Source of the DNA: DATCYX01 sp963714425
GTDB taxonomy: Bacteria; Chloroflexota; Anaerolineae; Anaerolineales; UBA4823
Direction: 5' to 3'
DNA length: 64,000 nt
Assembly (NCBI GenBank): GCA_963714425.1
Contig: CAVQOI010000004.1
Span: 186,001-250,000 of the forward strand
Shown here one piece after another: positions 62,936-64,000 of the stretch. The position numbers and the translations under genes are program-made. The stretch's first letter is position 1, and each line of letters opens with the position of its first letter. The notes beneath the pieces were generated by a model that worked only from the letters and a program-made list of their open reading frames with translations, did not search any database and was not told the origin of the DNA.

Positions 62936-64000
62936 TTATGGTGCGCTTGCACCGAAGTAGTCGAATTCGACGGTGATGGGTGTCACCTCGAACGATGAGA
63001 CGGACACCCCAACAAGACCCGACTTGAGATTCTTGTCTGATACGCTCTTGGCTTCGACCCCATTGATATACAGCGTCAGTTGGTTGCCCGAACAATATGC
63101 TGAGTATTCGTTGGTATCTTTCCCCATACGAATGGCTGTCGAGCCTCCCGACCAGAGCTGATTGTACCGCTTGGCGTTACTGTCGTAATAGTAAATCCAA
63201 AATTTCCCGTTATTGGCGATATTGAACTCATACCAGCCGAGATCGGAATAGCGGCAGAATAAGCTGACATTATTGTTGTTGAAGCCAAGATTCTCGGTAC
63301 GTGTATCCACGCGCACATCGGTATATTCCCAATCCGCATAATACAGATACACCCAGGTATTTCGATTGTCAATATCGAACCTCAGCCGGTTGTCTTTCGC
63401 CACCAGGGAAAAGCCATCATCCTTACCGCTTGTCAAAAAGTAGCGCCAGCTATCTAGCCCACCATCGAACTCAGTATAGAAATAGTATTCACCCGAGGCG
63501 GCATTCGGATTGACTACATCATTCCCAGATGCAGTCGTGCTGCTGGTATCGGAGCTGGTATCGCTGGTCGTATCGCCGAAAGACGCAGTAACTTCCAGAT
63601 CACGCCCGTTCAACTGCCCTTCCAGGATCTCACCACTCGCCCAGCGAAGCACGGTGAGCGAGAGGGTATCGCTTGCCTGATGGCTGCGCAAGATATCGCA
63701 GTACTGAGAGAGCGTCCCATCTGTCGCCAGCACCAGGTTTTCTAGCATGGTGATAATATCACCAGATTTTATACCCGCTTGATCGGCGGGCGATCCGGAT
63801 TGCACGGAAGACACCCAAATACCCGTCAGGGAGCCATCTTCTGTGCCCACGGCAGTGCCGTTCACACCAATCGTGTCAACATTTTCGCCACTCTTCAAGA
63901 CGTCGATGACGCTCAGAGCAATATCGCGAGAGATGCCAAATGCCTGGCGGGCGCTCGAGTCGCCTGCATAATGCACGGCAAGCACCTCGCCATCCGGAGA
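62936..64000 (-). CDS. PDZ-domain serine protease-like protein with ConA-like tail (partial)
   Basis: The gene runs off the window end, so the N-terminus is missing. The visible part begins SPDGEVLAVHYAGDSSARQAFG and continues with a PDZ domain: GIWVSSVQSGSPADQAGIKSGDIITML. Spacing fits the end of an HtrA-type trypsin fold, but the catalytic triad is outside the window. A Ser/Thr-rich linker leads to a C-terminal beta-sandwich (about 180 residues) like that of the lipoprotein at 51533, with FWIYYYDS and TLYINGVEA. Confidence 0.75.
   Translation of the reverse strand, partial: SPDGEVLAVHYAGDSSARQAFGISRDIALSVIDVLKSGENVDTIGVNGTAVGTEDGSLTGIWVSSVQSGSPADQAGIKSGDIITMLENLVLATDGTLSQYCDILRSHQASDTLSLTVLRWASGEILEGQLNGRDLEVTASFGDTTSDTSSDTSSTTASGNDVVNPNAASGEYYFYTEFDGGLDSWRYFLTSGKDDGFSLVAKDNRLRFDIDNRNTWVYLYYADWEYTDVRVDTRTENLGFNNNNVSLFCRYSDLGWYEFNIANNGKFWIYYYDSNAKRYNQLWSGGSTAIRMGKDTNEYSAYCSGNQLTLYINGVEAKSVSDKNLKSGLVGVSVSSFEVTPITVEFDYFGASAP

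Overview
The window looks like a chromosomal segment of a Chloroflexota bacterium, most likely Anaerolineae-type. This is inferred from the housekeeping protein sequences, the RecX/RNase Y pair and the mix of small membrane and lipoproteins. No tRNA, rRNA, CRISPR array or prophage was seen.

Layout. (1) 1-3.9 kb: low-molecular-weight protein-tyrosine phosphatase, a malic enzyme-phosphotransacetylase fusion and an Hsp20 chaperone. (2) 3.9-7.7 kb: a low-density accessory patch with an IS30-type transposase remnant, a short-chain dehydrogenase broken by two single-base frameshifts, an orphan membrane protein and a synthetase-only RelA/SpoT-type alarmone enzyme. (3) 7.7-15.5 kb: recX-rny, a metallo-beta-lactamase-fold hydrolase, small lipoprotein and membrane proteins, an rRNA-type methyltransferase, an AIM24-family protein and a methylase-MazG fusion. 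(4) 15.5-41.4 kb: a nearly unbroken minus-strand superoperon, rpoB-rpsL-rpsG-fusA-tuf-rpsJ through the S10, spc and alpha clusters to rpoA-rplQ-truA-rplM-rpsI. It ends in a long hairpin terminator. rpoC and infA are missing from their usual places. Several spacers hold long inverted repeats that could be RNA control elements. (5) 41.4-54.2 kb: era, a YhhN-family membrane protein, a ScyD/ScyE-like secreted protein, an ECF sigma / zinc anti-sigma / bactofilin-like membrane protein operon, metabolic dehydrogenases, a peptidase S51-like protein fused to a CysRS C-terminal-type domain (frameshifted), purA, and an SPPY-type DNA methyltransferase beside a frameshifted gene of possible nuclease type. 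(6) 54.2-59.8 kb: a nucleic-acid maintenance run of ssb, DUF3467, a translin-family protein, a Cas4-like nuclease split into two membrane-anchored ORFs, nadK, a B-box zinc finger membrane protein and recN. (7) 59.8-64 kb: a class A PBP-like protein in which the expected catalytic motifs of both active sites are replaced, and a partial PDZ protein with a ConA-like C-terminal domain.

How the genes work together. The centre of the window is the translation and transcription core. The flanks hold stress response (Hsp20, alarmone synthetase, ECF sigma), RNA turnover (RNase Y) and genome maintenance. The most unusual items are the degenerate PBP, the split Cas4-like pair next to translin and DUF3467, and the hairpins between ribosomal genes. 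Four apparent single-base deletions in otherwise good genes suggest either real decay or assembly error.
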